From NCBI GenBank assembly GCA_017547245.1, contig JAFYQD010000008.1, positions 172,368 to 236,367 of the forward strand: a DNA stretch of 64,000 nucleotides, read 5' to 3'. The DNA is from Oscillospiraceae bacterium. GTDB taxonomy: Bacteria; Bacillota; Clostridia; Oscillospirales; Ruminococcaceae. The notes under the pieces were generated by a model, which saw only the letters and a program-made list of their open reading frames with translations, was not told the origin of the DNA and ran no database searches. Below, one piece after another: positions 25,427-32,707 of the stretch. The position numbers and the translations under genes are program-made. Numbering within the stretch: the first letter of the stretch is position 1; the number at the start of each line of letters is the position of its first letter.

Positions 25427-27622
25427 TTGTTTTCGAAAAAAGATATGCTGCCGGAAGAAGAACTGCGGCAGATAAAAGAACGTCTGCAGGTTATAAACAA
25501 CGACTTTGATCTGCCCAAATCGTTGTCTGCGCAAGAACTGCATAAAAAGCTTACTCCCGAAGATTGCCGTGAATTCCGCGAGGCAGGGCATCCCGATTTT
25601 ATGTCCTGGCAGCGCTATGCCGGCATGGTTGCTTCTTTCATTATCATTCTGGCCGGTATTGTTATGTACAACGCCGGTTATCTCAAGTTTGACAGCTTTG
25701 TGGCGGCCGGCGATGGTGGCATGGCACCTATGGCTGCACCCGTGGCCGAAATTGCCGCCATGGATATGGACGAAGCTGTTGTCGAGGAAGATGCTATTGC
25801 CGAAGCCGAAATGGCTGCGCCGCAGGCGATGGAAACCACCGCAGACAAAAAAGCTGCGCCCTCCGGCCATGCACCGCGCAGCCGGCTTTATGCCTCCGGC
25901 TATGAGTACATTCTGGAATATCTCAACCGGGAAGCAGATTTTGATGCTGTCGGTGGAAATACCACAGCAGAGATGGAACTGGATCCCGTAACCGGCGGCG
26001 GTTTGCTTAGTGCCACCGAGGATGGAACCACAGGCCTGCCTGTACCCGATGTAACCTGGCAGAAAGAATTTACCGACACCCCCGGCGAGAGTTCCGACAT
26101 TCTGAAAAGTGACGGCACATATTTCTATTACTACACCGCCCCCTATGCTGTGGGGCAGACCGGTAAGGTACACATCATCGAGGCGGAAACGCTGAGAGAA
26201 GTGGCAATCATCAATACCGGTGTTACCGATGGTACCGAGCTGTTTATTCGTGATGGCCGACTGATTGTTGTTGGCCGCAATAGACAGGATGCCGCGGCGG
26301 TACTGTATAATTCCGCAGTATTGAGCGACAGCAGCGGCCAGCCCATTGCGGCTGAACTGCTGCCCGAGGCCGCCCGTCAGCGTGCCGAAGCCTATGGTCT
26401 TACCACCATTTCGGTATATGATCTCAGTGACATCACCCAGCCCAAACTGGTGCGCAGCTTTATGCAGGATGGTGTCTATCAGAACTGCCGTCTGGTGGGC
26501 GGACGCCTTTTCCTCTTTACCCGTAAGGATACCACTCCTGCATTAACGGCAGGGGAGGACGCCATGCTGTGCGACACTCTGCCGGTTATCCGTGACAGTT
26601 TTTCCGGCAACGGGTCGACCGTACTTTCCAGCAAGGTGGTGGCGATTGCTCCCAATGCAAACACCACCTGCTATACCACAGTAAGCATGTTTGATGTTGC
26701 CTCCGACAGCGCAGCAATCACCAACAGTGTGCTGGGTGCCAGCTGCAGCTATTTGGCAGATGGTTCGATCTATTTCTGTTATGATGCCAACGATGGTACA
26801 ATGGGTATCATCCGCATGACGGTAGGCATGGATATGAACATTACCTCGCAGACGGTGCTGCAGGGCAGCCTTGAAAAGCCCTTTGCCATCAACTGCTATA
26901 AAGATATTATTCGTGTGGCCACCGTTACACCGTTGGAAGATGGTTCCGATTATACCAATGTGTATATGCTGGATACCAACTTCCAGATGATTGGCTCGGC
27001 CGAAAGCCTTGGCAGCGGTGATGCAGTAACCGATATCCGCTTTGTGGGTGACATGGTTTATATCACCAGCCAACGAGAAAATCGTCCTGTCTTTGCCCTT
27101 GACCTTTCCAATCCCAACGATGTAATTATTCTGGGCCAGCTTGATATGGAAGAACTGCCGCAGGCCTTCCGCCTGATTGACGGAAGCATGCTGATTGGCG
27201 TAAGAAACGGGGAAAAACAATCTCTGCGGCTTACGGCAGCAGATGTTTCCAAGGGTTGGGCCGAGGCCAAGTACGAAGAAAAGCTTCCCGGAGCTTCCGG
27301 GGTTTCGGATGCATCCTATGATTACCGTGCGCTGCTTTACAACAGCGAGCATCGTTTGATTGGTTTCCCCATCATTTGCCGTCAGGCCAACGGAAGTCTG
27401 CAGAATTGGGGTTACGCCGCTTATGCGGTAACCGAAGAAGGATTGTCCCGACAGAGCATTATCACCCATGCCGACCTGCTTAACGAAAGCATTGATCTTC
27501 AGCACCGCAGCATCCTGCGTGGCCGTGTCGTCGAAAATCGACTTTATACCTTCTCTGGCAGCATGATCAAGGCCCACGACATCAGCACCATGGACGAGGT
27601 AGAAACCCTTAGAATCCATTAA
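25427..27622 (+). CDS. Membrane-tethered beta-propeller protein, probable sigma regulator
   Basis: The 731-residue protein has a cytosolic N-tail of about 62 residues (charged, helical) and one membrane helix (64-84). A Met/Ala/Glu/Pro-rich linker (about 95-150) follows, then a large extracytoplasmic region with repeated propeller blades (for example KVHIIEAETLREVAII, ISVYDLSDITQPKLVRSF). This matches secreted proteins of the Beta_propel family that often follow ECF sigma genes. By position and topology it is probably the anti-sigma or sensor for the upstream sigma factor (inference). TTG 25427 has GAGG close upstream; ATG 25445 is an alternative. Confidence 0.82.
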   Translation: MFSKKDMLPEEELRQIKERLQVINNDFDLPKSLSAQELHKKLTPEDCREFREAGHPDFMSWQRYAGMVASFIIILAGIVMYNAGYLKFDSFVAAGDGGMAPMAAPVAEIAAMDMDEAVVEEDAIAEAEMAAPQAMETTADKKAAPSGHAPRSRLYASGYEYILEYLNREADFDAVGGNTTAEMELDPVTGGGLLSATEDGTTGLPVPDVTWQKEFTDTPGESSDILKSDGTYFYYYTAPYAVGQTGKVHIIEAETLREVAIINTGVTDGTELFIRDGRLIVVGRNRQDAAAVLYNSAVLSDSSGQPIAAELLPEAARQRAEAYGLTTISVYDLSDITQPKLVRSFMQDGVYQNCRLVGGRLFLFTRKDTTPALTAGEDAMLCDTLPVIRDSFSGNGSTVLSSKVVAIAPNANTTCYTTVSMFDVASDSAAITNSVLGASCSYLADGSIYFCYDANDGTMGIIRMTVGMDMNITSQTVLQGSLEKPFAINCYKDIIRVATVTPLEDGSDYTNVYMLDTNFQMIGSAESLGSGDAVTDIRFVGDMVYITSQRENRPVFALDLSNPNDVIILGQLDMEELPQAFRLIDGSMLIGVRNGEKQSLRLTAADVSKGWAEAKYEEKLPGASGVSDASYDYRALLYNSEHRLIGFPIICRQANGSLQNWGYAAYAVTEEGLSRQSIITHADLLNESIDLQHRSILRGRVVENRLYTFSGSMIKAHDISTMDEVETLRIH

Positions 27623-27672
27623 AACGCCTGTACAAGAGGATGCTTGAATAACCGCTCGACAAACAATAAGAA

Positions 27673-27706
27673 AAGCCACCCGGAATTCCCATCGGGTGGC
27701 TTTTTT
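27673..27706 (+). terminator. Terminator after propeller gene
   Basis: A 10-bp stem (27673-27682 with 27693-27702), a 10-nt loop and a run of six T residues. Confidence 0.93.
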
Positions 27707-27756
27707 GCGTAGTTTTGTTTGGGATATGCTGTGATTGGTTTTAGGATGAATAATAT

Positions 27757-27785
27757 GAAAACGCCCCCGAAGATATCGGGGGCGT
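27757..27785 (-). terminator. Terminator of nhaC-like gene
   Basis: A 9-bp stem (27761-27769 with 27777-27785). On the minus strand the stem is followed by TTTTC. It lies 25 nt past the stop codon. Confidence 0.8.
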
Positions 27786-27809
27786 TGGTTGTTTCAATCA
27801 GCTTAAGGC

Positions 27810-29345
27810 TTACTTGGCAGCCAGCTTCTTGGAGGTGATGGTGTGCAGAACCTTCAGAGCGATCAGCAGCAGAGCAACGGAAACCACCAGAGTGATGATA
27901 ACATTGCGGGTAAAGCCTGCTACGATGAAGCCGATGAAGCTGCAGGAAGCAACGGTCAGAGCGTAGGGGATCTGAGTGGATACGTGATCCATGTGGTTGC
28001 AGCCTGCGCCGGTAGAAGCCAGGATGGTGGTGTCGGAGATGGGGGAGCAGTGGTCGCCGAATACCGAACCGGCCAGAGTAGCGGACAGGGAGATGATGGT
28101 CAGATCCTGTGCGCCAATGGCTTCGCAGATAGCGATGATGATGGGGATCAGGATACCGAAGGTGCCCCAGGAGGTGCCCATCGAGAAGGACAGGAAAGCG
28201 GCAACAACAAAGATGGCTGCGGGAATCAGTTCAGGCATTACATTGCTGTTGGCAACCAGGTTGGAAACAAATTCGCCGGTGCCGATCATGTCGCGGCAGA
28301 TGGTGGACATGGACCAGGCCAGAGTCAGAATGATAAAGGCGGGAACCATGCTGTGTACACCCTTGCTTACGCCATCCATAAACTGCTGGAAGGAAACCAG
28401 ACGGCGGGCGATGAACATTACGAAAGTAACAATGATGGTGACGAGAGCGCCGTAGGCCAGAGCAACAGTGGCGGAAGTGTCGCCGAATGCCTGGAACATG
28501 GTAACGCCTTCAGCACCGTAACCGCCAACGTACAGCATAGCGGCGATGCAGGCTACGATCAGGAAGAGAATGGGAACAACCAGGTCCATTACCTTGCCCT
28601 TACCAACAACTTCGTTGTCGGTGGCTTCCTTCAGGGAATCCATGGCAGCTTCTTCATTGCTGAACAGGTCGCCGCCCTTGGCGGTTTCTTCAAACTTAGC
28701 CATGGGGCCAAATTCCAGATTGGTGATGGACAGTACAACGATCATCAGGATGGTCAGTACTGCGTACAGGTTGTAGGGGATGGCCTGCAGGAAAGCGGTC
28801 ATGCCGTTCATGCCGGTGTCTGCCATGTAGCTGACAACCGAGCCGGCCCAGGAAGAAATGGGGGCGATGATGCAGACGGGAGCTGCAGTGGCGTCGATGA
28901 TGTAGGCCAGCTTTGCACGGGAGATGTCGTACTTGTCGGTAACAGGCTTCATAACTGCGCCAACGGTCAGGCAGTTGAAGTAGTCGTCGATGAAGATCAG
29001 AACGCCCAGAGCCGAGGTAGCCAGCTGTGCGCCGGTGCGGCCCTTGATCTTGCTGGCAGCCCAGTCGCCGTAAGCCTTGGAGCCGCCGGCCATGCCGATA
29101 ACAGCAACCAGAGCGCCCAGGATGGCCAGGAAGAGGATCAGGTGGACGTCGAAACGATTGGTCATGGCAAAGAAGGTGCCGTCAAGCACGGTGCCCAGAC
29201 CGCCGCCAACGCTGGCAGCATAGATGATCGAACCGGACAGAACACCGATAACCAGAGAAGAGATAACTTCCTTGGTAATCAGAGCCAGGCCGATGGCGAT
29301 GATGGGGGGAAGAATAGACAGGAATCCAGTGTTAATAAGTTCCAT
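27810..29345 (-). CDS. NhaC-family Na+/H+ antiporter
   Basis: The 511-residue integral membrane protein has about 11-12 helices. The start ELINTGFLSILPPIIAIGLALITKEV, known here by PPIIAIGLALIT, is typical of NhaC-family proteins, as are IDDYFNCLTVGAVMKPV and FGDHCSPISDTTILAS; the last two hold the acidic residues of the transport core. It exchanges Na+ or an organic solute against H+ or Na+. Some NhaC relatives move amino acids or malate, so the ion specificity is uncertain. It is monocistronic with its own promoter and terminator; AAGGAG lies before ATG 29345. Confidence 0.88.
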   Translation of the reverse strand: MELINTGFLSILPPIIAIGLALITKEVISSLVIGVLSGSIIYAASVGGGLGTVLDGTFFAMTNRFDVHLILFLAILGALVAVIGMAGGSKAYGDWAASKIKGRTGAQLATSALGVLIFIDDYFNCLTVGAVMKPVTDKYDISRAKLAYIIDATAAPVCIIAPISSWAGSVVSYMADTGMNGMTAFLQAIPYNLYAVLTILMIVVLSITNLEFGPMAKFEETAKGGDLFSNEEAAMDSLKEATDNEVVGKGKVMDLVVPILFLIVACIAAMLYVGGYGAEGVTMFQAFGDTSATVALAYGALVTIIVTFVMFIARRLVSFQQFMDGVSKGVHSMVPAFIILTLAWSMSTICRDMIGTGEFVSNLVANSNVMPELIPAAIFVVAAFLSFSMGTSWGTFGILIPIIIAICEAIGAQDLTIISLSATLAGSVFGDHCSPISDTTILASTGAGCNHMDHVSTQIPYALTVASCSFIGFIVAGFTRNVIITLVVSVALLLIALKVLHTITSKKLAAK

Positions 29346-29386
29346 CGTTCAAAACTCCTTTTAATTTTACTGGTTTAACGCCTTGA

Positions 29387-29415
29387 AGTATAACACAGAA
29401 AAAGGATTTTATCAA
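29387..29415 (-). promoter_or_regulatory. Promoter of nhaC-like gene
   Basis: Read on the minus strand: TTGATA (29415-29410), a 17-bp spacer and TATACT (29392-29387), 42 nt before the start codon. Confidence 0.8.
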
Positions 29416-29665
29416 CAGATTTTGGCAAAAATGCGGTTGTTTTACCTCAATTCTTGTATAAATCTGCATTTTTTACAGTTTGTGCCGCTTTTTTTGCATG
29501 AATTTTCATCTTAGCCCTGCAATATGGCTAAAAAATATTCATAATTGGCCCAAAGACAGGTTCCGGCAAGAAGCGATAAAAACAGGCGAAAAAAGAAGAT
29601 TTGGCTTGATGGTGAAAGCAGAATGGCTTAATTTCGTCTTTTTGCGTAAAAATCGGCATTAATGC
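29416..29665. other. AT-rich spacer between divergent nhaC and corA promoters
   Basis: About 250 nt with no supported gene. Short open frames here lack ribosome sites and coding-like composition. I see no recognisable RNA fold. Confidence 0.6.
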
Positions 29666-29694
29666 TTGCATTCCTGCCAATGTGTGGCTATAAT
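29666..29694 (+). promoter_or_regulatory. Promoter for corA leader
   Basis: TTGCAT (29666-29671), a 17-bp spacer and consensus TATAAT (29689-29694). Transcription should begin near 29701, giving a leader of about 170 nt before corA. Confidence 0.85.
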
Positions 29695-29758
29695 TTAAAG
29701 GTAAAATTGCCGTACTATGGGTGTAATATTTCATTTTAATTTTGGAGGTGACGTTGTC

Positions 29759-29830
29759 GTGAGTTGCGACCCTGGAAGTTGTAGCAGAAAAATTGATATT
29801 TCCGACAGGGACGGCCTGACAGCGTATTAA
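29759..29830 (+). CDS. Leader peptide upstream of corA (23 codons)
   Basis: A GTG-initiated ORF of 23 codons lies 7 nt after GGAGGTGA, a perfect anti-Shine-Dalgarno match, so it is very likely translated. The peptide reads MSCDPGSCSRKIDISDRDG then LTAY and is rich in Asp with one Asp-Pro. Leader peptides with acidic/proline runs (mgtL in Salmonella) sense low Mg2+ by ribosome destabilisation. Here the ORF runs across the 5' arm of a downstream terminator-like stem and ends in its loop, and the corA start is 39 nt beyond the stop. Regulation of corA by its translation is an inference. Confidence 0.65.
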   Translation: MSCDPGSCSRKIDISDRDGLTAY

Positions 29831-29848
29831 CCTTTCTTCCGTCCCTTT
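29770..29848 (+). promoter_or_regulatory. Attenuator-like pair of exclusive hairpins before corA
   Basis: CCCTG at 29770-29774 can pair with CAGGG at 29806-29810. Alternatively AGGGACGG at 29807-29814 pairs perfectly with CCGTCCCT at 29839-29846, followed by TT. The two structures share bases and cannot coexist. The second resembles a terminator with a short U-tract, so it could act on transcription or hide the AAGGAGGCGG site at 29853-29862 only indirectly. The leader ORF spans the switching bases. Confidence 0.6.
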
Positions 29849-29869
29849 CAATAAGGAGGCGGATTTGAT

Positions 29870-30811
29870 ATGATCCATTTTTACAAGTCGGTAGACAACC
29901 GTATCCAGGAAATTTCCGAACTGGAAGAAGGATGCTGGGTATCGGCTGTTTCGCCTGACGAAGATGAAATTGCATTTCTCATCACCGACCTTGGCCTGGA
30001 CCAGGGCTTTGTGCGGGCCGCATTGGACGAAGAGGAATCTTCCCGTATTGAAGAAGAGGATGGCCAGGTGCTGGTTATCGTGGACGCCCCTGTGGTGGTT
30101 TCAGCCAAAGAGCGCAAGGATGAGTCTTCGGCCCACTACACCACCATGTCTATGGGCATTATCCTGACCGAAAAATGGGTGGTGACCATTAGTCCTGCAC
30201 CCCTGCCGATCATCAGCGAAATTGAGGACGGTATGGTCAAGAATGTTGCGCCCCACCTCAGAACACGTTTCCTGCTGCTGATTTTGCTGCGCATTGCTTC
30301 GCGCTTCCTGCTGTATCTGAAACAGATTGATAAGCTGTCCACGCAGGCCGAACAGCAGCTGCACCGTGATATGAGCAACCAGGCTTTGTTCAAGCTGCTT
30401 AGTCTGGAAAAGTCTCTGGTTTACTTCTCCACTTCGCTTAAGTCGGACGAAATGACGTTGGAAAAGATTATGCGTGGCCGCATCATCAAGCTGTATGATG
30501 AAGACGAAGATATTCTGGAAGATGTACTGATCGAAGTAAAACAGGCCATCGAAATGTGTAATATTTATTCCAACATTCTTTCCAGCTCGATGGATGCCTT
30601 TTCTTCCATCATTTCCAACAACCTGAATATTGTTATGAAGGTGCTGACCGCACTGACCATTGTTATGGCCATTCCCAACATCATTTCGGGTTTTTATGGC
30701 ATGAACGTTGCAGGTTTGCCGCTGCCTGTGTTCTGGTTCCCGCTGGCACTGACCGTGGTGGCCATTCTTGTGGCGGTTGTTATCCTTTCCAAGAAGGGTT
30801 TGTTCCGATAA
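29870..30811 (+). CDS. corA: CorA-family magnesium/divalent cation transporter
   Basis: The 313-residue protein has a large cytosolic N-domain (about 1-250) and two C-terminal membrane helices with the signature GMN (277-279, in FYGMNVAG) at the end of the first. It forms a pentameric channel for Mg2+ or other divalent ions. The outer-loop residues after GMN (VAGLPLP) differ from the MPEL-type loop of canonical CorA, as in many Firmicutes paralogues. The start ATG 29870 follows AAGGAGGCGG. It has a long structured leader (separate entries) and a strong terminator. Confidence 0.93.
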   Translation: MIHFYKSVDNRIQEISELEEGCWVSAVSPDEDEIAFLITDLGLDQGFVRAALDEEESSRIEEEDGQVLVIVDAPVVVSAKERKDESSAHYTTMSMGIILTEKWVVTISPAPLPIISEIEDGMVKNVAPHLRTRFLLLILLRIASRFLLYLKQIDKLSTQAEQQLHRDMSNQALFKLLSLEKSLVYFSTSLKSDEMTLEKIMRGRIIKLYDEDEDILEDVLIEVKQAIEMCNIYSNILSSSMDAFSSIISNNLNIVMKVLTALTIVMAIPNIISGFYGMNVAGLPLPVFWFPLALTVVAILVAVVILSKKGLFR

Positions 30812-30815
30812 GTTT

Positions 30816-30856
30816 AAGAGACCGTTCTGTTGCAGGAGCGGTCTCTTTCTTTTTTA
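30816..30856 (+). terminator. Terminator after corA
   Basis: AAGAGACCG (30816-30824) pairs with CGGTCTCTT (30839-30847), with a CT/AG inner pair, followed by TCTTTTTT. Confidence 0.9.
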
Positions 30857-30857
30857 T

Positions 30858-30886
30858 TTGAATTTTAAGAGCAGAACTGATATATT
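30858..30886 (+). promoter_or_regulatory. Promoter for cytidylate kinase-like gene
   Basis: TTGAAT (30858-30863), a 17-bp spacer and TATATT (30881-30886), about 60 nt before the start codon. Confidence 0.7.
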
Positions 30887-30944
30887 TATATTAGAAAGTA
30901 GTGGATGATTTCCATCCCCAAAACTGCAGACAGGAGGGCAGGAT

Positions 30945-31565
30945 ATGGAGAAGAAAATGATCATTACCATTGGACGGCAGTTTGGCAGCGGCGGCTATGA
31001 TGTAGGCAGGCTGCTGGCAGAAAAGCTGGGCATTGATTTTTATGACAAAGAGCTGTTGGGGCGCGCTGCCAAAGAATCGGGCATCAACCCCGAGCTTTTT
31101 GCCCGTGCCGACGAACAGCCCACCAACAGTTTTCTTTATTCCATGTCGCTTGGCACGGTTGGTCTGCACACCGGTTTCATGGCCACACCCGATTACCTGA
31201 CCAACGACAAGCTGTTCACCCTGCAGTCCGATACCATTCGCACCATTGCGGAAGAACACAGCTGTGTCATCATTGGCCGCTGCGCCGACTATGTGCTGCG
31301 TGACCATCCCGGTCTGGTGTCGGTGTTTGTACACGCCGATGTTGAGCGCCGTGTGGCCCGTGTGATGGACCGTGCCCAAATGACTGCCGAACAGGCCCGT
31401 CAGGCCATCAAGAAAACCGACCGCCGCCGTTCCAGCTATTACAACTACTTTACCGACCGCAACTGGGGCGGTGTGGACAACTATGACCTTTCGGTCGATG
31501 TTGGCCGGGTTGGAGTAGAAGGTGCGGTGGAACTGATTGCCAAGTTTATTGAACTGACCCGATGA
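30945..31565 (+). CDS. Cytidylate kinase-like P-loop protein
   Basis: The 206-residue protein opens with MIITIGRQFGSGGYDVGRLLAEKLG; its loop GRQFGSGG takes the place of the usual GxxGxGKS P-loop. This variant marks the cytidylate-kinase-like (AAA_26) family found singly or in copies in Clostridia. Other family parts are FYDKELL, IIGRCADYVL and RRSSYYNYFTDRNWG. The last is a lid-like segment with several Arg residues. The phosphate acceptor is not established for the family. Start ATG 30945 follows GGAGGGC. It is monocistronic between its promoter and a bidirectional terminator. Confidence 0.85.
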   Translation: MEKKMIITIGRQFGSGGYDVGRLLAEKLGIDFYDKELLGRAAKESGINPELFARADEQPTNSFLYSMSLGTVGLHTGFMATPDYLTNDKLFTLQSDTIRTIAEEHSCVIIGRCADYVLRDHPGLVSVFVHADVERRVARVMDRAQMTAEQARQAIKKTDRRRSSYYNYFTDRNWGGVDNYDLSVDVGRVGVEGAVELIAKFIELTR

Positions 31566-31570
31566 AAGAT

Positions 31571-31604
31571 AAAAACGCCCTGTCGGCAGACAGGGCGTTT
31601 TTTT
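31571..31604. terminator. Bidirectional terminator
   Basis: A 14-bp stem (31571-31584 with 31589-31602) with a 4-nt loop between converging genes and A/T runs on both sides. Confidence 0.93.
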
Positions 31605-31605
31605 A

Positions 31606-32271
31606 TTACCAGATATGAGGGATAAGCCGCCAGCGAACTTTTTGCATGTAATCGGTGTAGCCCTGCAGACCTTCTGCAAGAACCTCTTCTTCGTTGCGGA
31701 TGCGCCTGACCAACAAGAGGGGAAAGGGCAGGAAGATAAGGAAGGACAGAAAAGATCCCAGCACCAGCGGAATGGAAAGGAACAGAAGAACAACGGCGGA
31801 ATACATGGGATGCCGAACCAACCCATACAGACCGGTGTCGATTACTTTCTGATCCTGCTGGACCTCGATTGTACGGGAAAGATAGGCGTTTTCGCGCAGA
31901 ACTTCGGCATACAAAGCATAGGCGCACAGAAAAACAACCGAAGCGGCAGCCACCAGCCAAAGGGGCACTGTGCTCCAGCCAAAACGGAAATCCAGACCGG
32001 CCACAACAAACCCTGCGATAAAAATAAGGGAAGAGGCCGAGATTACCTTTTTCTGTTCCCCCTGTTTTTCACGGGCGTTCAGGCGTTTTTTCAGCAGTTC
32101 GGGAGATTTTTTCCACATAACAAGGCCGGCAAAAAACATGGGGATAAACAAAATTGCGGTCAGCAGCCAGGCGTTCCAATAAGAAAACCCACCCGCCGGT
32201 AAAAACAAAAGAAGCCATGTGCAGCCAAAGCCCAATAAGAATTTTATAACAGCCTGTGCAAGAAGTTTCAT
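31606..32271 (-). CDS. Isoprenylcysteine methyltransferase-family (ICMT-like) membrane protein
   Basis: The 221-residue protein has about five membrane helices and a C-terminal ICMT/phospholipid-methyltransferase motif: GLYGLVRHPMYSA, then LRRIRNEEE-like LVRRIRNEEEVL and GYTDYMQKVRWRLIP. These residues bind S-adenosylmethionine. Bacterial members methylate lipids or small molecules, and the substrate is unknown. I start at ATG 32271; upstream in-frame ATGs run through AT-rich leader. It reads divergently from the T-box-controlled symporter. Confidence 0.85.
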   Translation of the reverse strand: MKLLAQAVIKFLLGFGCTWLLLFLPAGGFSYWNAWLLTAILFIPMFFAGLVMWKKSPELLKKRLNAREKQGEQKKVISASSLIFIAGFVVAGLDFRFGWSTVPLWLVAAASVVFLCAYALYAEVLRENAYLSRTIEVQQDQKVIDTGLYGLVRHPMYSAVVLLFLSIPLVLGSFLSFLIFLPFPLLLVRRIRNEEEVLAEGLQGYTDYMQKVRWRLIPHIW

Positions 32272-32336
32272 AGATATCACAACCTTTGCATCCAGTATAG
32301 CATAAAAAAATTTTTTTGAAAATTTATAAAAAAGTG

Positions 32337-32365
32337 TTGACTTTAACACTTTTAAGTGCTAAAAT
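32337..32365 (+). promoter_or_regulatory. Promoter of symporter transcript
   Basis: TTGACT (32337-32342), a 17-bp spacer and TAAAAT (32360-32365). A palindrome fills the spacer (next entry). Confidence 0.8.
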
Positions 32366-32396
32366 CAAGGCACATCAACTTTAGCACTTTTAAGTG
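32347..32396 (+). promoter_or_regulatory. Paired palindromic operators
   Basis: The 12-mer CACTTTTAAGTG occurs at 32347-32358, inside the promoter spacer, and at 32385-32396, just after the expected transcription start. It is extended on both sides to roughly TTTAGCACTT-TT-AAGTGCTAAA. The centres are 38 bp apart. Further AAGTG half-sites flank both. A repressor binding here would block the promoter; I do not recognise the regulator, and none is encoded alongside. Confidence 0.6.
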
Positions 32397-32399
32397 ATA

Positions 32400-32680
32400 A
32401 AGTGAAAGGCAAAGACCGGAAACAAGTAAGCTTGTGGAAACCCAACAGAGAGCAGCCGGCAGCTGAGAGGCGCAGGGAAGACCATAGGCCGAATACATTC
32501 CGAGAGCCGCGCACCAAACGGTTTTTACCCAGTAGGCTGCGCCGTGTGCACACGTTACAGTGCTGGGGTATCACGCTTTTGCAGTACCCGATGAGGCCGT
32601 CTTCTGTGAGGGAGCGGTAAAATGAGGTGGTAACACGGGTTTCCCGTCCTCTGTAAAAAAACAGGGGATGGGCCTTTTTT
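32400..32680 (+). promoter_or_regulatory. T-box leader, apparent tyrosine specifier
   Basis: Stem I shows CTTGTGG (32431-32437) pairing with CCATAGG (32482-32488). An AGTAA side (32425) faces GAA (32491-32493) as in the loop-E specifier fold, and AGAGAG and TGAGAG distal-loop motifs are present. The triplet after GAA is UAC (32494-32496), followed by A, which reads as Tyr. The T-box sequence GAGGTGGTAACACGGG is at 32624-32639; UGGU would pair with an ACCA tRNA end. The competing terminator is a 12-bp stem (32643-32654 with 32661-32672) plus six T residues. Uncharged tRNA should turn on the downstream symporter. Confidence 0.85.
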
Positions 32681-32707
32681 ATGTCCTCCCCAAAAGGAGA
32701 GATTGCA

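Noticed and set aside
27843-29378. A 511-residue plus-strand frame over the NhaC gene
   Set aside because: It mirrors the antiporter gene; the antiporter frame has membrane helices, family motifs, promoter and terminator.
29480-29662. A 60-residue plus-strand frame between nhaC and corA
   Set aside because: No ribosome site, and it ends just before the corA promoter; composition is not like neighbouring genes.
32347-32396. CIRCE (HrcA) operators
   Set aside because: The arms resemble TTAGCACT but the palindrome centre is 2 nt, not the 9 nt of CIRCE, and the gene is a transporter.
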